Assembly: GCA_945907045.1 (NCBI GenBank)
Contig: CAMDSH010000020.1
Span: 1-63,566, forward strand
DNA length: 63,566 bases
From: Rhizobium sp. Q54
Lineage (GTDB): Bacteria; Pseudomonadota; Alphaproteobacteria; Rhizobiales; Xanthobacteraceae
Reading direction: 5' to 3'
Part shown: piece by piece, positions 36,403-46,934 of the stretch
Layout: each line of letters starts with the position of its first letter
Position numbering within the stretch: position 1 is the stretch's first letter
Program-made: the position numbers and the translations under genes
Notes under the pieces: generated by a model
What the model was told of the DNA's origin: nothing
Database searches by the model: none
What the model saw: the letters and a program-made list of their open reading frames with translations, nothing else

Positions 36403-39400
36403 ATGACGGGAAAACACAGTCATCTCAGATTGGCGACTCTGAACGAGCCGCAAGCGGAGCCGCACCCGCATGCTCACGCACCCGGGCACGCCGCTCCGCA
36501 TGGACATGGCGGAGGAAAATTTGCCGCCATGCGCCGGCGTCTTGGCGCGATCACGCGCCGCCGCGCGGTGCGCCGCACTTTTTTCATTGGCGGCGCCGTC
36601 ATTGGTGCGGTCGTCATCGCCTCCGGCCTATTGTTGTGGCGACTCAACAGCGGCCCGATCGAACTCGATCTCGCGACGCCGTGGCTGACGGCTGCCATCG
36701 AGGAAAATTTCGGTCACAGCCACAGCGTTTCGGTCGGCGGCACGCAACTCGAACGCGACGAAACCGGCCGGCCCGCTTTGCGCATCCGCGACATCGTCGT
36801 GCGCGATGCCGACGGCACGATAGTGGCAAGCGCGCCGAAGGCGGAAGTCGGTCTGTCCGCATCCAGCCTGTTGTCCGGCCGCGTGCGCGCGGAAAGCCTC
36901 AACCTCGTCGGCGCCGAAATGGCGGTGCGCATCGAAGCCGACGGCAAGATCACCGTCTTTGCCGGCGGCGACAGGCAGCGTCCCATCGTGACGGCGCCTG
37001 CGGCGACGGCGGCGCCCGCCATTCCGCCGCGTCCGCAGCCTTCTCCGAATGCGGGCATCACCGCGCCGGCACCGCCTTTGCCCGCGCCATCAACCGGCCC
37101 GGCTGCTCCCGCGCGCAGCGGCTTCGAGGATGTCGCCGCGCTGCTCGCATGGATCGACGGTCTTGGCGTGAGCGGTCTCGACGGTTATGAGCTCGACGAA
37201 CTCGGTCTCAAGAACGGCAACCTCACGGTCGATGACCGCCGCAGCAACAAGCGCTGGAATTTCACGTCGATCAACCTGAGCCTGACGCGGCCGAAACCCG
37301 GCGGCGTCATCCTGCGCATCAATTCGGAAAATCAGCAGCGGCCCTGGCAGTTGAGCGCGGCGATGGCGCCGATGAGCGGAGGCCTGCGCGCCGTCGGCAT
37401 TGAAGCGCGCAAGGTTTCCTCCAAGGACCTGCAGCTGGCGCTGCGTATCGGCGAGGACGAAGTCGAGAGCGATCTTCTGCTGTCGGCGAGCGTGCGCGGC
37501 GAAATCACGCTGGATGGGACGCCGCAATTCGTCGAAGGCCAATTGCTCGCGGAGGCTGGCTTTATCCGCGATGCGGAAGATCCGGTCACGCGTCTGGACA
37601 TTGATCGCGCCGAATTCGGTTTGAATTGGGACGCGCAGCGGCGCGCGCTGATCGTGCCGTTCCAGATTTTATCCGGCGGCAACCGTGTCACGTTGCTGGC
37701 GAAGATGGAGGCATCGCGCGACCAAAGTGGCGTCTGGTCATTCGAAATCAATCGCGGGCCGGTCATCGATCCGTTCATTCTCACGTCTTCCGGCCAGCCG
37801 GATGACGAGCCGCTCATCCTTAACCGCGCGAGCCTGCGCGCTCGCATCGATCTCAACAAGCGCCGCATTGATGTCGAGCAGGGCGACATCGGGCGCAACG
37901 ATCCGCGGCCCATGCACAATGTGGGCCTCGGGTTCTCCGGCCAACTGGATTATTCCGGCGCTGAGCCGCGGCTCGCCTTCGGTATTGCCGGCACCAAGAT
38001 GTCGGTCACCGCGTTCAAGCGGATGTGGCCGACCTTCATCGCGGCCAATGTGCGCTCGTGGGTGGAGGATCATCTCTCCGGCGGCACCGTCGAGCGAATA
38101 CTGGTTGCTGCGAACGCTCCGTTGCCGACGTTCCGCGCCAGCGGTCCGCCGCTCCCCGATGAAGGCCTCTCGATCGATGTCGAGACCAGCGGTACGTCCA
38201 TTCGTCCGGTCGATACGCTCCCCGCCATCCGCGATGCCGATTTAAATATCCGCGTCACCGGGCGCACCGCTAACGTGAGCCTCGGCCGCGGCACAATCGA
38301 AGTCTCGCCGGGGCGCAAGCTCAACGTGGCGAGCGGTGTGTTTGAGGTACCTGACACGGCCCCGAAGGATCCGCCGGCGCGCGCCCGTTTCCGCGTCGAT
38401 GGTTCGATGCCGGCAGCGGCTGAACTTTTGAGTATGGACGCACTGCGCGATGTCTCGGGCGTGCCGATCGATCCTGCGACCAGCCGCGGAACGCTCACCG
38501 CGCAGGTCACGCTCAGTCTGCCGCTGGCGACCGAGCTGCCGAAGGGAGCGGTGAATTACACCATCGCCAGCGACATCACGAATTTCGCCGCTGAAAAAAT
38601 GCTGTTCGGCCAGAAGGTGGAAGCTGCTGCCTTGCGCGTCACCGCCAACGCGCAGCTCTATCAGGTCAGAGGCGATGTGAAGGTCAACGGCGTGGCCGCC
38701 GCGCTCGATTACCGGAAAGTGGGAGGCGAGGCTGAGGGCGAACTGCGGTTGCAGGCGACGCTGGACGAGACCGCGCGCACGCGGTTCGGTTTCGATCTCG
38801 GTTCGGGCGTCACCGGGTCGCTGCCGGTCAAGCTCTCGGGCCGCGTCGGGCCGGCCGAGAAGGAAACCCGCTTCAACGTGGATGTCGATCTCGGCCCGGC
38901 GAAAATCGACAATCTGCTGCCCGGCTGGGTGAAGCCGGCCGGCAAGTCCGCGCGCGCCGTGTTCACGATGTACAAGGACAAGAACGTAACGCGCTTCGAC
39001 GACATCACCATCGAGGGGCAGGGAACGCTGGCGAAGGGTTCGGTTGAAGTCGACGGCGCGGGTGAAGTGCTGTCCGCGAACTTCCCGGTTTTCGCCATTT
39101 CCGACGGCGACAAGCTGACCCTCAAGGCCGAACGCATCAGCGACGGTGCGCTGCGCGTAATCATGCGCGGCGACACGTATGACGGCCGCAATTTCGTTAA
39201 ATCGTCGATGGCGGGTCCGCCGCCGGATCAGAGAGCCAAGCGCCGCCTGAGCGATCTCGATATCGACGTGAGGATCGGCGCAGTGGCCGGGCATCATGGC
39301 GAGGCATTGCGCTCGCTCGAATTGCGGCTGTCGCGCCGCGCGGGACGCATCCGCAGCTTCAACATGAACGCCAAGATCGGCCGCGATACGCCACTGATCG

Positions 39401-40038
39401 GCGATATGCGCACGCGCACGAGCAACGGCCGCCAGGTTCTCTATTTCGAGAACAACGACGCCGGCGCGTTCTTCCGTTTCGCCGACGTTTATCCGCGCAT
39501 CCAGGGCGGCAAGATGTGGATCGCGATGGACCCGCCGACGCAGGACCTCGCGCCGCAGGAATGGCTGATGAACGTGCGCGATTTTGCGGTGCGCGGCGAA
39601 CCGGCGCTGGAGCGCGTTGTCGCCGGCGCGCCGGGTGGCCAACAGACCGCGATCGAATTCTCGCAGGCGAGCGTTTCCTTCACGCGCACCGCCGGCCGCA
39701 TGGTGATCCGCGACGGCGTGGTGCGCGGGCCGCTGGTTGGCGCCACGATCGAAGGCATGATCGATTACGGACGCGACGAAGTGCACATGCGCGGCACGTT
39801 CGTGCCGCTCTATGGGCTCAACAACATGTTTGGGCAGATTCCGATCGTCGGCTTCTTCCTCGGCGGCGGTCCGAACGAGGGCCTGCTCGGCATCACTTAC
39901 GAAGTGACCGGCCCGCCGGGTAATCCGCGCGTCACGCCCAATCCGATTTCGGCGATCACGCCCGGCGCGCTGCGCAAGGTGTTCGAACTGCGCGACATCA
40001 CGGGCGAGCGGCCTTACGTCGAGCCGCCGCGGCAATAA
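36403..40038 (+). CDS. Giant AsmA-like / DUF3971 envelope protein (YhdP-type)
   Basis: A 1211-residue inner-membrane protein with a large periplasmic domain. YhdP, AsmA and TamB-like proteins are thought to form grooves that move phospholipids to the outer membrane. One transmembrane helix lies at about residues 59-79. The periplasmic part is full of repeated beta strands (WNFTSINLSLTRPKPGGVILRI; LDYRKVGGEAEGELRLQATLDE). The C-terminus carries the AsmA-type segment VVRGPLVGATIEGMIDYGRDEVHMRGTFVPLYGLNN and FFLGGGPNEGLLGITYEVTGP. The cytoplasmic N-terminus is unusually His-rich (residues 21-35). It is divergent from bcp and convergent with tyrS. Confidence 0.9.
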   Translation: MTGKHSHLRLATLNEPQAEPHPHAHAPGHAAPHGHGGGKFAAMRRRLGAITRRRAVRRTFFIGGAVIGAVVIASGLLLWRLNSGPIELDLATPWLTAAIEENFGHSHSVSVGGTQLERDETGRPALRIRDIVVRDADGTIVASAPKAEVGLSASSLLSGRVRAESLNLVGAEMAVRIEADGKITVFAGGDRQRPIVTAPAATAAPAIPPRPQPSPNAGITAPAPPLPAPSTGPAAPARSGFEDVAALLAWIDGLGVSGLDGYELDELGLKNGNLTVDDRRSNKRWNFTSINLSLTRPKPGGVILRINSENQQRPWQLSAAMAPMSGGLRAVGIEARKVSSKDLQLALRIGEDEVESDLLLSASVRGEITLDGTPQFVEGQLLAEAGFIRDAEDPVTRLDIDRAEFGLNWDAQRRALIVPFQILSGGNRVTLLAKMEASRDQSGVWSFEINRGPVIDPFILTSSGQPDDEPLILNRASLRARIDLNKRRIDVEQGDIGRNDPRPMHNVGLGFSGQLDYSGAEPRLAFGIAGTKMSVTAFKRMWPTFIAANVRSWVEDHLSGGTVERILVAANAPLPTFRASGPPLPDEGLSIDVETSGTSIRPVDTLPAIRDADLNIRVTGRTANVSLGRGTIEVSPGRKLNVASGVFEVPDTAPKDPPARARFRVDGSMPAAAELLSMDALRDVSGVPIDPATSRGTLTAQVTLSLPLATELPKGAVNYTIASDITNFAAEKMLFGQKVEAAALRVTANAQLYQVRGDVKVNGVAAALDYRKVGGEAEGELRLQATLDETARTRFGFDLGSGVTGSLPVKLSGRVGPAEKETRFNVDVDLGPAKIDNLLPGWVKPAGKSARAVFTMYKDKNVTRFDDITIEGQGTLAKGSVEVDGAGEVLSANFPVFAISDGDKLTLKAERISDGALRVIMRGDTYDGRNFVKSSMAGPPPDQRAKRRLSDLDIDVRIGAVAGHHGEALRSLELRLSRRAGRIRSFNMNAKIGRDTPLIGDMRTRTSNGRQVLYFENNDAGAFFRFADVYPRIQGGKMWIAMDPPTQDLAPQEWLMNVRDFAVRGEPALERVVAGAPGGQQTAIEFSQASVSFTRTAGRMVIRDGVVRGPLVGATIEGMIDYGRDEVHMRGTFVPLYGLNNMFGQIPIVGFFLGGGPNEGLLGITYEVTGPPGNPRVTPNPISAITPGALRKVFELRDITGERPYVEPPRQ

Positions 40039-40041
40039 TTT

Positions 40042-41295
40042 TCAGACTGGCTTTAGCAATACGTGACGCTTGCGTCCGAGCGAAAGCTTGATGACGCCTT
40101 CCGGCGTCAGATTTTTCGCCGTGAGTGTCATCTTCTCGTCGCTCACCGTCTCGTCGTTCACCTTCAGCCCGCCGCCCTTGATCTGACGGCGCGCTTCGCC
40201 GGTGGAGGCGACGAAACCGGCGGCCACGGCGGCGGTGAGCACGCCATAGCCACCATCGAGTTGCGCGCGCGGAATTTCGATGGTGGGAAGCGACTCCGCG
40301 AACGTGCCGTCCTCGAACGTCTTGCGCGCGGTTCCGGCGGCTTCATCCGCCGCGGCGCGGCCATGCACCAGCGCGGTGGATTCGTTGGCGAGAACTTTCT
40401 TCGCCTCGTTGATGTCCTGGCCCTTGAGTGCAGCGAGCCGCGCGATCTCATCGAGCGGAAGCACGGTGAACAGTTTCAGGAAACGCTCGACGTCGCCGTC
40501 CTCGGTGTTGCGCCAGTATTGCCAATAGTTGTAGGGGCTCATCAGGTCAGCGTTGAGCCACACCGCGCCGGCGGCGGTCTTGCCCATCTTCGCGCCCGAC
40601 GAGGTCGTGATCAGCGGCGAGGTAAGCGCGAACAGTTGCGCGTTCATCATGCGGCGGCCGAGATCGATGCCGTTGATGATGTTGCCCCATTGATCCGAGC
40701 CGCCCATCTGTAAAATGCAGCCGGTGCGCTTGTGCAATTCGACGAAGTCATAGGCCTGCAGGATCATGTAATTGAATTCGAGGAAGGAGAGTTCTTGCTG
40801 GCGGTCGAGCCGCATTTTCACCGAGTCGAAGGCGAGCATGCGGTTGACCGAGAAATGCTTGCCGACATCGCGCAGAAAATCGATGTAGTTGAGCGCGTTA
40901 AGCCAGTCGGCGTTGTTGGCCATGATCGCGTCGCTTTTGCCGTCGCCGAATTTCAAAAACTTCGAGAAGATCGCGCGAATACCCTTGAGGTTTTCGTTGA
41001 TCATCTCGTCGGTGAGGATGCGGCGGCTCTCGTCCTTGCCGGACGGATCGCCGACGCGCGTGGTGCCGCCGCCCATCAGCGCAATGGGCTTATGTCCGGT
41101 CTGCTGCATCCAGTGCAGCATCATGATCGGGAGCAGCGAGCCGACGTGCAGCGAGGCGGCGGTGCAGTCGAAACCGATATAGCCGGTGACCGCGCCCTTT
41201 TTGGCGAGCGCGTCGAGCGCCTCCGGCTCGGAGACCTGATGGATGAAGCCCCGGCTTGCGAGGGTGTGCAGAAAGTCGGATTTATAGGCGCTCAT
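40042..41295 (-). CDS. tyrS: Tyrosyl-tRNA synthetase
   Basis: Charges tRNA-Tyr in the cytoplasm. The 417-residue length fits the bacterial TyrS class I enzyme. The HIGH-like signature is [16 protein letters not shown], the KMSKS-like loop is [15 protein letters not shown], and [20 protein letters not shown] is diagnostic of TyrRS. The C-terminal S4-like RNA-binding domain follows ([20 protein letters not shown]). It is divergent from anmK, with a 73-bp gap. Confidence 0.98.
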   Translation of the reverse strand: MSAYKSDFLHTLASRGFIHQVSEPEALDALAKKGAVTGYIGFDCTAASLHVGSLLPIMMLHWMQQTGHKPIALMGGGTTRVGDPSGKDESRRILTDEMINENLKGIRAIFSKFLKFGDGKSDAIMANNADWLNALNYIDFLRDVGKHFSVNRMLAFDSVKMRLDRQQELSFLEFNYMILQAYDFVELHKRTGCILQMGGSDQWGNIINGIDLGRRMMNAQLFALTSPLITTSSGAKMGKTAAGAVWLNADLMSPYNYWQYWRNTEDGDVERFLKLFTVLPLDEIARLAALKGQDINEAKKVLANESTALVHGRAAADEAAGTARKTFEDGTFAESLPTIEIPRAQLDGGYGVLTAAVAAGFVASTGEARRQIKGGGLKVNDETVSDEKMTLTAKNLTPEGVIKLSLGRKRHVLLKPV

Positions 41296-41368
41296 GGCCC
41301 GGCTCTTATCGCCTCTTTAAGGCCGGTGGTGTAACAGGTCCGGCGTCGGATTCAACCAAGCATAACCC

Positions 41369-42478
41369 ATGCAGATTTTGCGCGCCGTCGGTCTCATGAG
41401 CGGCACCTCGCTCGATGGCGTCGATGTGGCGCTGATCGAGACCGATGGCGAGCGCGTCACCGCCTTCGGCCCGACCGGCTACCGGCCCTATTCCGACGAT
41501 GAGCGCGCGCTGCTGCGCCAGGCGCTGGCGGAAGGCGCGGGGCTGAGCGACCGTATATCCCGGCCCGGTGTGCTGGCCGATGCCAATGCCTTCGTCACAC
41601 GCGTGCATGCCGAGACGGTGGAAGCGTTTTTCGAGACTGAATCGATTGATCGCGCCAGCGTCGATGTCGTCGGGTTCCACGGACAGACGGTGCTGCACAA
41701 GCCGGCGGCGCGGCTCACCGTGCAAATCGGCGATGGCGTCGCGCTGGCAAAGCGGTTGCGGTTGCCGGTGGCACACGATTTTCGTCAGGCCGATATCGCG
41801 GCGGGTGGACAGGGTGCGCCCATCGTTCCCGTTTTCCATCAGGCGATTGCGCGCGATCTCAAGCATCCGCACCCGATCGCGGTGCTCAACGTCGGTGGCG
41901 TTGCCAACATCACGTATGTCGATGGCGGTGCGCCCATCGCCTGCGACACCGGGCCCGGCAATGCGCTGATCGACGATTTCATGCGCGCGCGCACAGGTGC
42001 ACCTTTGGATCGCGATGGCGATCAGGCGTCGAGAGGAAAAGCCGACGAAGCGTTCGTAATGCGCGTGCTGGAAAACGAGTTCTTCAAACGGCCTTGCCCG
42101 AAATCGCTGGACCGCAATGCATTCGCTTTCGCCAATATCGGCCTACCGGATTTTTCCATCGTCGATGGCGCGGCGACGCTGTCCGCGCTCACCGCCGCAT
42201 CCGTCGCGCGCATCGTGCCGCTGTTGCCGGCGCCGCCACGTGCGTGGATCGTCGCCGGCGGCGGCGCGCATAATCCGACACTGGTGAGAATGCTGCGCGA
42301 ACGGCTCAGTCCCGCCACGGTGGAAACCGCCGATGTGGTTGGCTGGTCGATTGAGGCTTTGGAAGCACAGGCGTTCGCTTATCTGGCGGTGCGGACGCTG
42401 AAGAAAATGCCGATCACGTTTCCGACCACGACCGGTGTGCCGCAGCCCGCGAGCGGCGGCGTGATGGCGCGGCCGTAA
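41369..42478 (+). CDS. anmK: Anhydro-N-acetylmuramic acid kinase
   Basis: Recycles wall fragments by opening and phosphorylating 1,6-anhydro-MurNAc. The 369-residue protein has the AnmK signature GLMSGTSLDGVDVALIETDG, the catalytic-base region DFRQADIAAGGQGAPIVPVFH, NVGGVANITYV, and DTGPGNALIDDFM. It starts ATG at 41369. The gene is often next to tyrS in alphaproteobacteria, as here (divergent). It ends 2 bp from the convergent hydrolase gene. Confidence 0.97.
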   Translation: MQILRAVGLMSGTSLDGVDVALIETDGERVTAFGPTGYRPYSDDERALLRQALAEGAGLSDRISRPGVLADANAFVTRVHAETVEAFFETESIDRASVDVVGFHGQTVLHKPAARLTVQIGDGVALAKRLRLPVAHDFRQADIAAGGQGAPIVPVFHQAIARDLKHPHPIAVLNVGGVANITYVDGGAPIACDTGPGNALIDDFMRARTGAPLDRDGDQASRGKADEAFVMRVLENEFFKRPCPKSLDRNAFAFANIGLPDFSIVDGAATLSALTAASVARIVPLLPAPPRAWIVAGGGAHNPTLVRMLRERLSPATVETADVVGWSIEALEAQAFAYLAVRTLKKMPITFPTTTGVPQPASGGVMARP

Positions 42479-42480
42479 AC

Positions 42481-43140
42481 TTAAGCCGCCGGTTTGCGCT
42501 CGGTCTTCAGGCGCTTGTCGAGATAACCCGCAATCGAGGTGAGCAGCGGCTCGACCTTGCCGTCGAAGAAGTGGTTGGCGCCGGGGATCACCTTCTGTTC
42601 GATGATGATGCCCTTCTGCGTCTTGAGCTTATCGACCAGCCCGTTGACGTCCTTCGGCGGCACAACAGCATCCTTGTCGCCGTGAATGATGAGGCCGGAC
42701 GACGGGCAGGGCGCCAAGAACGAGAAGTCGTAGAGATTTGCGGGCGGGCAAATCGAAATGAAGCCTTCGATCTCGGGGCGGCGCATCAGAAGCTGCATGC
42801 CGATCCATGCGCCGAACGAGAAGCCGGCGATCCAGCAGCTCTTCGCCTCCGGATTAATGGTCTGCGCCCAGTCGAGCGCGGAAGCCGCATCGGACAATTC
42901 GCCGGTGCCGTGATCGAACGAGCCCTGGCTGCGACCGACGCCGCGAAAGTTAAAACGCAGCGCCGAAAAGCCGCGGTGCACGAACGCGTAATAGAGCTGA
43001 TAGATGATCTGGTGGTTCATCGTCCCGCCGAATTGCGGATGCGGATGCAGGACGATGGCGATCGGCGCGTTCTTTTGCCGCGCGGGATGATAACGGCCCT
43101 CGATCCGACCTGCCGGACCGGTAAAGATGACTTCGGGCAT
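42481..43140 (-). CDS. Alpha/beta hydrolase (dienelactone-hydrolase-like)
   Basis: A 219-residue cytoplasmic hydrolase. The oxyanion strand is IAIVLHPHPQFGGTMNHQI, the nucleophile elbow is WIAGFSFGAWIG (Ser), the acid is near IIHGDKDAVVP, and the catalytic His is in IPGANHFFDGK. The family is widely conserved in Alphaproteobacteria without an assigned substrate. Its upstream region also contains the Irr palindrome shared with the suf operon, 83 bp before this start codon, so iron-linked regulation is possible. Confidence 0.9.
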   Translation of the reverse strand: MPEVIFTGPAGRIEGRYHPARQKNAPIAIVLHPHPQFGGTMNHQIIYQLYYAFVHRGFSALRFNFRGVGRSQGSFDHGTGELSDAASALDWAQTINPEAKSCWIAGFSFGAWIGMQLLMRRPEIEGFISICPPANLYDFSFLAPCPSSGLIIHGDKDAVVPPKDVNGLVDKLKTQKGIIIEQKVIPGANHFFDGKVEPLLTSIAGYLDKRLKTERKPAA

Positions 43141-43222
43141 ATTTGTTTCGACCTCGACCAGTTGCGCCGTTCAGAATCACCGCTCAACACAAACTTGACG
43201 GGAGCGGCGGACCCACGTAACT

Positions 43223-43241
43223 ATTTAGAACTATTCTAAAT
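43223..43241. promoter_or_regulatory. Perfect Irr box (iron control element) upstream of the suf operon
   Basis: ATTTAGAACTATTCTAAAT is a perfect 8+3+8 palindrome and matches the recalled consensus TTTAGAA-N3-TTCTAAA of the rhizobial haem-responsive regulator Irr. A TTGACG hexamer at 43195-43200 could be the -35 element, which would put the palindrome over the start-site region, a repressor position. It lies 163 bp before the first suf gene and 83 bp before the divergent hydrolase. Irr control of suf is known in Bradyrhizobium relatives. Confidence 0.88.
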
Positions 43242-43403
43242 TTCGGGGTTCTGTGGCGCGACAAAAAGCGGCTAAGTGAGCGCTGAGACGGTTTCTAACA
43301 TAACCCCTGGGGCAAAAAGCAAGCTTTTTGAGCTCCGGCCGCCAAAACGGTAATTTGGTACTGGCCCAACCGATATCAAGTGCGACGCGAGCGTGATGCA
43401 GAC

Positions 43404-44573
43404 ATGACAATTGAGCGGACCTATTTCGACTGGAATGCCACCGCGCCCCTGCGCGCCGAGGCTCGCACGGCCATGATGGCGGCGCTGGACCACACCGGCA
43501 ATGCGTCCTCCGTCCACGGCGAGGGCCGCGCCGCGCGTAAATTGATCGAAGCCGCGCGCGAACAGGTTGCCGCGCTGGTTGGGGCCTCCCCGAAAAACGT
43601 TACGTTCACCTCCGGCGGCACCGAAGCCAACATGCTGGCGCTGACCCCCGCGATTGAAGTTGGCGGGCTGAAAGCGCCGCGCGACCGTTTGCTGATTTCC
43701 TCCATCGAACATTTGTCCGTGCGCGCGGGCGGACGCTTCGCGCTGGAGCAAATTCAAGACGTGCCGGTGGTTTCGAACGGGCAGATCGATCTCGCCGCGC
43801 TGAAAGACCGCTTGAAGGGGTCCGAGCGCACGCTGGTGTCGGTGATGCTCGCCAATAACGAAACCGGCGTCGTTCAACCGATTCGCGAAGTTGCTGAGAT
43901 TGTGCATGAAGCGGGCGGACTGCTGCACGTCGATGCCGTGCAGGGCGCGGGCCGCATACCTTGCGACATCGCAGGGCTCGGCGCGGACATGATGACGATT
44001 TCCGCGCACAAGCTCGGCGGGCCGCAAGGCATCGGCGCGCTTATCCGTCGCGACGAAGCGCTGCACATCGCGCAGCCGCTGATCAAAGGCGGCGGGCAGG
44101 AACGCGGCGCGCGCGCGGGCACCGAGAACGTGGCGGCGATTGCCGGTTTCGGCGCGGCTGCTGCTGCGGCCAAACTTGCAATGGAACAAGACGCTCGCCG
44201 GATGACGGCGCTGCGCGAGCGCCTTGAGGCGGGCTTGAGGGCTACGGCACCTTCGGTCGTCTTTTTCGGTCACGATAGTCCCCGGATTCCCAATACGACG
44301 CTCTTTGCCGTTGCCAGCCTGAAAGCCGAAACGGCCATAATCTCCTTCGATCTCAATGGGATAGCGGTATCGTCCGGTTCCGCCTGCTCGTCCGGCAAGG
44401 TCGCTGCCTCGCATGTGCTCGCCGCAATGGGCGTTGCGCCCGAACTGGCGCGCGGCGCGGTGCGCGTGAGCCTGGGCTGGAGCACCACCGAGGACGATAT
44501 CGAGCAATTCCTCAATGCTTGGAATAAGGTGTCATCGTCATTACTTAAGGAGCAGCGCGGCATCGCCGCCTGA
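43404..44573 (+). CDS. Cysteine desulfurase, IscS/NifS type
   Basis: Supplies sulfur for Fe-S cluster assembly by removing it from cysteine. A 389-residue class V PLP enzyme when started at the ATG at 43404 (MTIERTYFDWNATAPL); a GTG at 43380 would add eight residues. The PLP lysine is Lys203 in ISAHKLGGPQGIG, the persulfide-bearing cysteine is Cys328 in SSGSACSSGK, and GGTEANMLAL binds PLP phosphate. This is the first gene after the Irr box and heads the suf operon, which also encodes a second, SufS-type desulfurase. Confidence 0.94.
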   Translation: MTIERTYFDWNATAPLRAEARTAMMAALDHTGNASSVHGEGRAARKLIEAAREQVAALVGASPKNVTFTSGGTEANMLALTPAIEVGGLKAPRDRLLISSIEHLSVRAGGRFALEQIQDVPVVSNGQIDLAALKDRLKGSERTLVSVMLANNETGVVQPIREVAEIVHEAGGLLHVDAVQGAGRIPCDIAGLGADMMTISAHKLGGPQGIGALIRRDEALHIAQPLIKGGGQERGARAGTENVAAIAGFGAAAAAAKLAMEQDARRMTALRERLEAGLRATAPSVVFFGHDSPRIPNTTLFAVASLKAETAIISFDLNGIAVSSGSACSSGKVAASHVLAAMGVAPELARGAVRVSLGWSTTEDDIEQFLNAWNKVSSSLLKEQRGIAA

Positions 44574-44672
44574 ACCAACTTAAACCCGGGGCAATCGATC
44601 GCAGTTATAGCGAACCGACCATAACCGACTTGATCCACACCGCGGTCCTTGCAACCGCGAGCGGAGGATGGA

Positions 44673-46169
44673 ATGCCGGCTGTACAAGAGACCGTCGATC
44701 AGGTCCGCCTGATCGATGTCGATCAATACAAATATGGGTTCGTCACCGACGTCGAATCCGAGAAGGCCCCGAAGGGCCTCTCGGAGGATACTGTCCGCTT
44801 CATCTCGGCCAAGAAAAACGAGCCGGCGTGGATGCTGGAGTGGCGGCTCGAGGCGTACCGGCGCTGGCTGACCATGCGCGAGCCGAACTGGGCGCGCGTC
44901 GAATATCCGAAGATCGACTATCAGGATCTCTATTATTACTCGGCGCCGAAGCGCAACGCGCTCGCCTCGCTCGACGAAGTCGATCCGGAAATCCTCAAGA
45001 CTTACGAGAAGCTCGGTATTCCGCTGCGCGAGCAGGAAATGCTGGCGGGCGTCGTGCGTCAGGATTCCGAAGGGAATAATTTGGGCGAACGTCGCGTCGC
45101 GGTCGATGCGGTATTCGATTCCGTTTCCGTCGCGACGACCTTCAAGGAAGAACTGAAGAAAGCCGGCGTGATCTTCATGCCGATTTCGGAAGCGCTGCGC
45201 GAGCATCCTGAACTGGTGAAGAAATATCTCGGCACGGTGGTGCCGGTGACCGACAACTATTTCGCGACTCTCAATTCGGCGGTGTTCTCCGACGGCTCGT
45301 TCGTTTACGTGCCGCCGGGCGTGCGCTGCCCGATGGAACTCTCGACCTACTTCCGCATCAATGAAGCGAATACCGGCCAGTTCGAGCGCACGCTCATCAT
45401 CGCCGACAAGGGCGCTTACGTGAGCTATCTCGAAGGCTGCACCGCGCCGATGCGCGACGAGAACCAGTTGCACGCCGCGGTGGTCGAGCTGGTCGCGCTC
45501 GAAGACGCGGAAATCAAATACTCCACCGTGCAGAACTGGTATCCGGGCGACGCAAACGGCAAGGGCGGCATCTTCAACTTCGTCACCAAGCGCGGCGATT
45601 GCCGCGGCGACCGCGCCAAGATTTCGTGGACGCAGGTCGAGACCGGCTCCGCAATCACCTGGAAATATCCGAGCTGCATCTTGCGCGGCGATGACTCGCG
45701 CGGCGAGTTCTATTCCATCGCCATTTCGAACGGACGCCAGCAGGTCGATTCCGGCACCAAGATGATCCATCTCGGCAAAAACACGACCAGCCGCATCATT
45801 TCCAAGGGCATCGCGGCGGGCCGCTCCAACAACACCTATCGCGGGCTGGTCTCGGCGCACCGTAAGGCCAAGGGCGCGCGCAACTTCACCAACTGCGACT
45901 CGCTGCTGATCGGCGACAAATGCGGCGCGCATACTGTTCCTTACATCGAGGCGAAGAATTCATCCGCTGTGTTCGAGCACGAGGCGACGACCTCGAAGAT
46001 TTCCGACGACATGCTGTTCTATTGCCGCCAGCGCGGCATGTCGGCTGAAGAGGCGACCGCGCTCGTGGTCAACGGTTTCGTCAAGGACGTGCTGCAGCAG
46101 CTGCCGATGGAATTCGCGGTGGAAGCGCAGAAGCTGATTTCGATCTCGCTGGAAGGAAGCGTTGGGTAA
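44673..46169 (+). CDS. sufB: Fe-S cluster assembly scaffold SufB
   Basis: Forms the SufBC2D complex on which clusters are assembled. A 498-residue protein starting at the ATG at 44673, with GGAGGATGGA before it; an earlier TTG in frame adds only eight residues. Conserved parts seen: [40 protein letters not shown] (scaffold Cys region), and [24 protein letters not shown]. Its TAA overlaps the A of the sufC start by one base. It lies 99 bp after the IscS-type gene. Confidence 0.98.
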   Translation: MPAVQETVDQVRLIDVDQYKYGFVTDVESEKAPKGLSEDTVRFISAKKNEPAWMLEWRLEAYRRWLTMREPNWARVEYPKIDYQDLYYYSAPKRNALASLDEVDPEILKTYEKLGIPLREQEMLAGVVRQDSEGNNLGERRVAVDAVFDSVSVATTFKEELKKAGVIFMPISEALREHPELVKKYLGTVVPVTDNYFATLNSAVFSDGSFVYVPPGVRCPMELSTYFRINEANTGQFERTLIIADKGAYVSYLEGCTAPMRDENQLHAAVVELVALEDAEIKYSTVQNWYPGDANGKGGIFNFVTKRGDCRGDRAKISWTQVETGSAITWKYPSCILRGDDSRGEFYSIAISNGRQQVDSGTKMIHLGKNTTSRIISKGIAAGRSNNTYRGLVSAHRKAKGARNFTNCDSLLIGDKCGAHTVPYIEAKNSSAVFEHEATTSKISDDMLFYCRQRGMSAEEATALVVNGFVKDVLQQLPMEFAVEAQKLISISLEGSVG

Positions 46170-46924
46170 TGGCTTTGCTTGAAATCAAGAAACTGCACGT
46201 CGAAATCGACGGCAAGAAAATCCTCAACGGTCTCGATCTCACGATCGAGAAGGGAAAAGTGCACGCCATCATGGGCCCGAACGGTTCGGGCAAGTCGACG
46301 CTTGCTTATGTGCTCGCCGGCAAGGCGGATTATAAAGTGACATCCGGCGAAGTGCTGTTCAACGGCGAGAACGTGCTCGCCATGCAGCCGGATGAGCGCG
46401 CCGCCAAAGGCATCTTCCTCGCGTTCCAGTATCCGATGGAAATTCCCGGCGTCGCCACCATGACGTTCCTGCGCACGGCGCTTAATGCGCAGCGCAAGCA
46501 TCGCGGTGAGGTTGAACTTTCCACGCCGGACTTCATGAAGCGCGTGCGCGAAACCGCCGCCAAACTGAGCATCGATACGGAGATGCTGCGCCGCGCGGTC
46601 AACGTCGGTTTCTCCGGCGGCGAGAAAAAGCGCAACGAGATTTTGCAAATGTCGATGCTGGAGCCGCGCCTTGCGGTTCTCGACGAGACCGATTCCGGTC
46701 TCGACATCGACGCGCTCAAAATCGTCTCCGAAGGCGTCAACCGGCTGCGCTCGCCCGAGCGCTCGATGATCGTGATTACGCATTACCAGCGGCTGCTCGA
46801 TTACATCGTGCCGGACGTGGTGCACGTGCTCTCCAAGGGCCGCGTGGTGAAGACCGGCGGCAAGGAGCTGGCGCTCGAACTCGAAGCCAAGGGCTATGCC
46901 GAGTTCGCGGACGAGGCGGCGTGA
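46169..46924 (+). CDS. sufC: Fe-S assembly ATPase SufC
   Basis: ABC-type ATPase of the SufBC2D complex; hydrolysis drives the reshaping needed for cluster building. 251 residues: Walker [13 protein letters not shown], the Q-loop in [11 protein letters not shown], the ABC signature [14 protein letters not shown], and Walker [13 protein letters not shown], in which Asp-Glu takes the usual place. The one-base overlap with sufB and the 10-bp gap to sufD show it is translated with its partners. Confidence 0.99.
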   Translation: MALLEIKKLHVEIDGKKILNGLDLTIEKGKVHAIMGPNGSGKSTLAYVLAGKADYKVTSGEVLFNGENVLAMQPDERAAKGIFLAFQYPMEIPGVATMTFLRTALNAQRKHRGEVELSTPDFMKRVRETAAKLSIDTEMLRRAVNVGFSGGEKKRNEILQMSMLEPRLAVLDETDSGLDIDALKIVSEGVNRLRSPERSMIVITHYQRLLDYIVPDVVHVLSKGRVVKTGGKELALELEAKGYAEFADEAA

Positions 46925-46934
46925 GGATTTTTTG

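Noticed and set aside
38242..40035. 597-residue minus-strand frame opposite the AsmA-like gene
   Set aside because: It is an antisense shadow in GC-rich DNA with no conserved motif.
43313..43330. CAAAAAGC-AA-GCTTTTTG hairpin in the suf leader
   Set aside because: Perfect but with a 2-nt loop and no clear role; it may be a weak leader stem only.
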